DNA from: Desulfobia sp.
Lineage (GTDB): Bacteria; Desulfobacterota; Desulfobulbia; Desulfobulbales; SURF-16
Direction of reading: 5' to 3'
Length of the DNA stretch: 8,921 nucleotides
Assembly: GCA_030608985.1 (NCBI GenBank)
Contig: JAUWDC010000023.1
Location: 1 to 8,921, forward strand
This document shows positions 7,888 to 8,921 of the stretch, piece by piece. The notes under the pieces were generated by a model. It saw nothing but the letters and a program-made list of their open reading frames with translations. It was not told the DNA's origin and made no database searches. The number at the start of each line of letters is the position of its first letter. Position 1 is the first letter of the stretch. Both the position numbers and the translations under genes were made by a program.

Positions 7888-7971
7888 TTAATTGTTACTG
7901 TTACCAGAGGGATATGGTATAGAAAAAGATTGCCACTCTGACCAAAAAACAGCGTGAAGGCAATCTGTCAT
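7888..7971 (-). CDS. Possible 27-codon leader ORF upstream of the HD-GYP gene
   Basis: On the minus strand an ATG at 7971-7969 opens 27 codons and ends with TAA at 7890-7888, 11 nt before the HD-GYP start. AAGG (7980-7977) lies 5 nt before its ATG, with AAAGGAA a few bases further up. The peptide begins MTDCLHAVFW and matches nothing I know. An ORF this short can arise by chance. What supports it is position: the HD-GYP start lacks its own ribosome site, so translational coupling would make sense. A terminator-like hairpin lies inside it. Confidence 0.3.
   Translation of the reverse strand: MTDCLHAVFWSEWQSFSIPYPSGNSNN
7923..7966 (-). terminator. Terminator-like hairpin in the HD-GYP leader
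   Basis: Read on the minus strand, AGATTGCC (7966-7959) pairs perfectly with GGCAATCT (7934-7927), with a 24-nt loop, and the second arm runs straight into T's (five in a row including the last base of the arm). It lies within the candidate leader ORF and 47 nt upstream of the HD-GYP start, where it could terminate transcription early. The loop is large and the T-tract short, so its strength is doubtful. Confidence 0.35.
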
Positions 7972-8000
7972 TGTAGCCTTAGTTCCTTTTTATTTAAAGA

Positions 8001-8006
8001 ATTATA
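8001..8006 (-). promoter_or_regulatory. Candidate -10 box for the HD-GYP transcript
   Basis: A perfect TATAAT occurs on the minus strand (8006-8001). A start about 7 nt downstream would place the transcript just ahead of the ribosome site of the possible leader ORF. The hexamer expected at the -35 position (AATATG at 17-bp spacing) is a poor match, and the region is AT-rich, so the call is weak. Confidence 0.25.
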
Positions 8007-8110
8007 AAAGCAGGGTGTCTGGCCATATTTTACATCTTTTACTGCGCCCGATTATAGTTATTGGTCTTCTTTAAGCAGGAAAACAGACAAATCAACTTTT
8101 CAACAAATAT

Positions 8111-8150
8111 TCATCCGGCAACAGTGAGTTCCGGATGATTTTATTTTTTT
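8111..8150 (+). terminator. Strong intrinsic terminator, plus strand
   Basis: TCATCCGG (8111-8118) pairs perfectly with CCGGATGA (8131-8138). An inner AAC/GTT pairing (8120-8122 with 8128-8130) leaves a 5-nt loop. The second arm is followed by TTTTATTTTTTT (8139-8150). Direction is plus, because the other side lacks a comparable T-tract. No plus-strand gene lies between here and 5215 (the intervening genes are all minus strand), so it either ends an unannotated plus-strand RNA or blocks antisense reading. Confidence 0.7.
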
Positions 8151-8279
8151 AGTACCTTAGAATTTATTTCGAAGTCTGCGCTTATCTCGTGTAAAAAGTG
8201 GCAAGAAATTTAAAAATTCTTTTGAAATAAACAACTTGCCTCTATTGTTAAGGTACTTATGCAGGACCTTAATTTTTTT
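8151..8279 (+). promoter_or_regulatory. Structured leader with competing pairings upstream of the lipoprotein gene
   Basis: Segment A, AGTACCTTA (8151-8159), is complementary over 9 bp to segment B, TAAGGTACT (8249-8257). B also forms the first arm of a U-tract hairpin with segment C (8266-8272), so A:B and B:C exclude each other. Inside A:B, 8163-8174 can pair with 8220-8231 over 12 bp (TTTATTTC/GAAATAAA core plus A-U and G-U pairs). GGCAAG (8200-8205) and CTTGCC (8235-8240) could pair across it as a pseudoknot. This resembles an attenuator or riboswitch layout, but I recognise no known class and the region is AT-rich, where chance pairings are frequent. Confidence 0.35.
8248..8279 (+). terminator. 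Terminator-like hairpin before the lipoprotein gene
   Basis: TTAAGGT (8248-8254) and ACCTTAA (8266-8272) form a perfect 7-bp stem with an 11-nt loop, followed immediately by seven T's (8273-8279). The stem is GC-poor, so it would be a moderate terminator. It ends 29 nt before the lipoprotein ATG, where it would cut off transcription into that gene unless an alternative structure forms. Confidence 0.5.
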
Positions 8280-8308
8280 CCAGTTTATCTGGGTCAGGAG
8301 TTCTCAAA

Positions 8309-8674
8309 ATGCACTGTAAACTCAATATGTGGGTAAGCTGCCTGCTGTTGGTATTTCTTTCCGGTTGTGTTTCCAAAATTGAATTCGATACAGTTACCAA
8401 CGAGTATCGTCTTGCCCAAAAACAAATGTCTGTCAATGAGGAAAAAACAAAAAAGCTTGAACTGCAGCTTCAAGAGATGCAGGCAGAAAAGGCAAAATTC
8501 GATGATCAGATGAAAATACTCAGGAAGGAAATTCGGGAAAAAGAAACCGTAATATCAGTACAGGGAAAAGTCATAAAATTACTTGATGACTCAGATCAGA
8601 CTCTCCAGAAGAGTATTGAGGCGCAGATCGCAGCTCAAAACATCAAGATGGACGCTTTTCCATCAAGCCCATAA
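8309..8674 (+). CDS. Small coiled-coil lipoprotein, family not recognised
   Basis: The 121-residue product begins with a lipoprotein signal peptide: K4, a hydrophobic run about 8-17 and the lipobox L17-S-G-C20. After cleavage the lipidated Cys would be followed by Val-Ser, so there is no Asp inner-membrane retention signal and an outer-membrane location is likely. Residues about 30-100 are a charged helical coiled coil (many Glu, Lys, Gln), ending in a short Pro/Ser tail. AGGAG at 8296-8300 is 8 nt before the ATG; the alternative Met7 would leave too short a signal peptide. Lpp-like tethering is a possible analogy, but no C-terminal Lys for peptidoglycan attachment is seen. It is the only gene on this strand right of 5215, preceded by the structured leader. 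Confidence 0.8.
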   Translation: MHCKLNMWVSCLLLVFLSGCVSKIEFDTVTNEYRLAQKQMSVNEEKTKKLELQLQEMQAEKAKFDDQMKILRKEIREKETVISVQGKVIKLLDDSDQTLQKSIEAQIAAQNIKMDAFPSSP

Positions 8675-8921
8675 AAGGGAAACAGCTCGCGGTTTTGGAA
8701 TCTGCATGATTTTGCAAACAGGTCTCAAAAGATGAAAGCCATGGTTTGCCATGAGCGTATTAATCACTCTTGTCTTGCCCAGGTTGGCTTTTCACATTTT
8801 TAGCTTTCACCACCTCGACAATGACCGGATCTCAACCGACCCCCGCCAATGTTGAAATAGTTAGGTCAACAAGCTTCTGAAGTGCTTTTGCAGTTGGGTT
8901 TATCAGGGTAGAACTTGCCAC
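8675..8921 (-). pseudogene. Gene-free segment with a possible decayed IS110-type transposase trace
   Basis: No intact ORF is found in these 247 bp. Read on the minus strand from the window edge, one frame gives 29 codons with TAKALQKLVDL, a stop at 8834-8832, then in the same frame DPVIVEVVKAKNVKSQPG and KSD before another stop. A shifted frame continues with INTLMANHGFHLLRPV. The order loosely recalls the N-terminal part of IS110/IS1111 transposases (a VVNAxHVKxxPG(R)KTD segment, then a WI..L..HGLL..SF.P segment). The match is from memory and weak. If real, it is a broken remnant with stops and at least one frameshift, extending beyond the window. Confidence 0.25.

Noticed and set aside
7892..7923. 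Sigma-70 promoter on the plus strand (TTGTTA with TATGGT, TGGTAT or TATAGA)
   Set aside because: The -10 candidates either match poorly or sit at 15- or 20-bp spacing; not convincing enough to annotate as the promoter of the suspected small RNA.
8007..8040. Sigma-54 promoter on the minus strand (TGGCCAGACACCCTGC)
   Set aside because: The distance between GG and GC is one base longer than the strict -24/-12 spacing, and no sigma-54 activator is in view.
7877..8308. Cyclic-di-GMP (GEMM) riboswitch upstream of the HD-GYP gene
   Set aside because: I looked for the conserved GEMM core on the minus strand and did not find it; no known riboswitch core was recognised on either strand.

Overview
The window looks like a bacterial chromosome fragment with moderate, AT-leaning base composition (judged by eye, not computed). 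The gene types fit a Gram-negative, probably anaerobic lineage such as the Desulfobacterota: a PAS-containing hybrid histidine kinase, an HD-GYP protein, a DsrE-family sulfur protein, a small lipoprotein, and an intergenic repeat rich in CTCTGTG/CACAGAG. The taxonomic placement is inference.

Left half (1-5218, plus strand): five genes run in one direction with short gaps. They are a membrane hybrid sensor kinase (cut off at its 5' end by the window edge), a membrane-anchored coiled-coil protein with an internal 76-residue duplication, an S-methyl-5'-thioadenosine phosphorylase (mtnP), adenine phosphoribosyltransferase (apt), and a small DsrE-family protein with a CxxC motif. mtnP overlaps the coiled-coil gene by 4 bp. 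MtnP releases adenine from methylthioadenosine and Apt returns that adenine to AMP, so the pair forms a purine-salvage step. A hairpin-forming CACAGAG repeat sits between mtnP and apt, and a 20-bp perfect palindrome covers the end of the DsrE-family gene.

Middle (5252-7971, minus strand): a NifS/IscS-fold cysteine desulfurase with a selenocysteine-lyase-like active-site motif converges on the DsrE-family gene, which suggests but does not prove a link in sulfur handling. Upstream of it, in the same direction, is a two-TM HD-GYP protein, a predicted cyclic-di-GMP phosphodiesterase. The HD-GYP start lacks a clear ribosome binding site. It is preceded by a possible 27-codon leader ORF that overlaps a terminator-like hairpin.

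Right part (7972-8921): a 337-bp stretch without a confident gene (7972-8308) holds a strong plus-strand intrinsic terminator with no obvious gene in front of it. It is followed by a leader with mutually exclusive pairings and a second U-tract hairpin, just upstream of a short coiled-coil lipoprotein gene. The last ~250 bp contain no intact gene. The minus strand there carries a weak, interrupted trace resembling the N-terminal part of an IS110-type transposase.

The most interesting unexplained material is non-coding: the two leader regions between 7888 and 8279.
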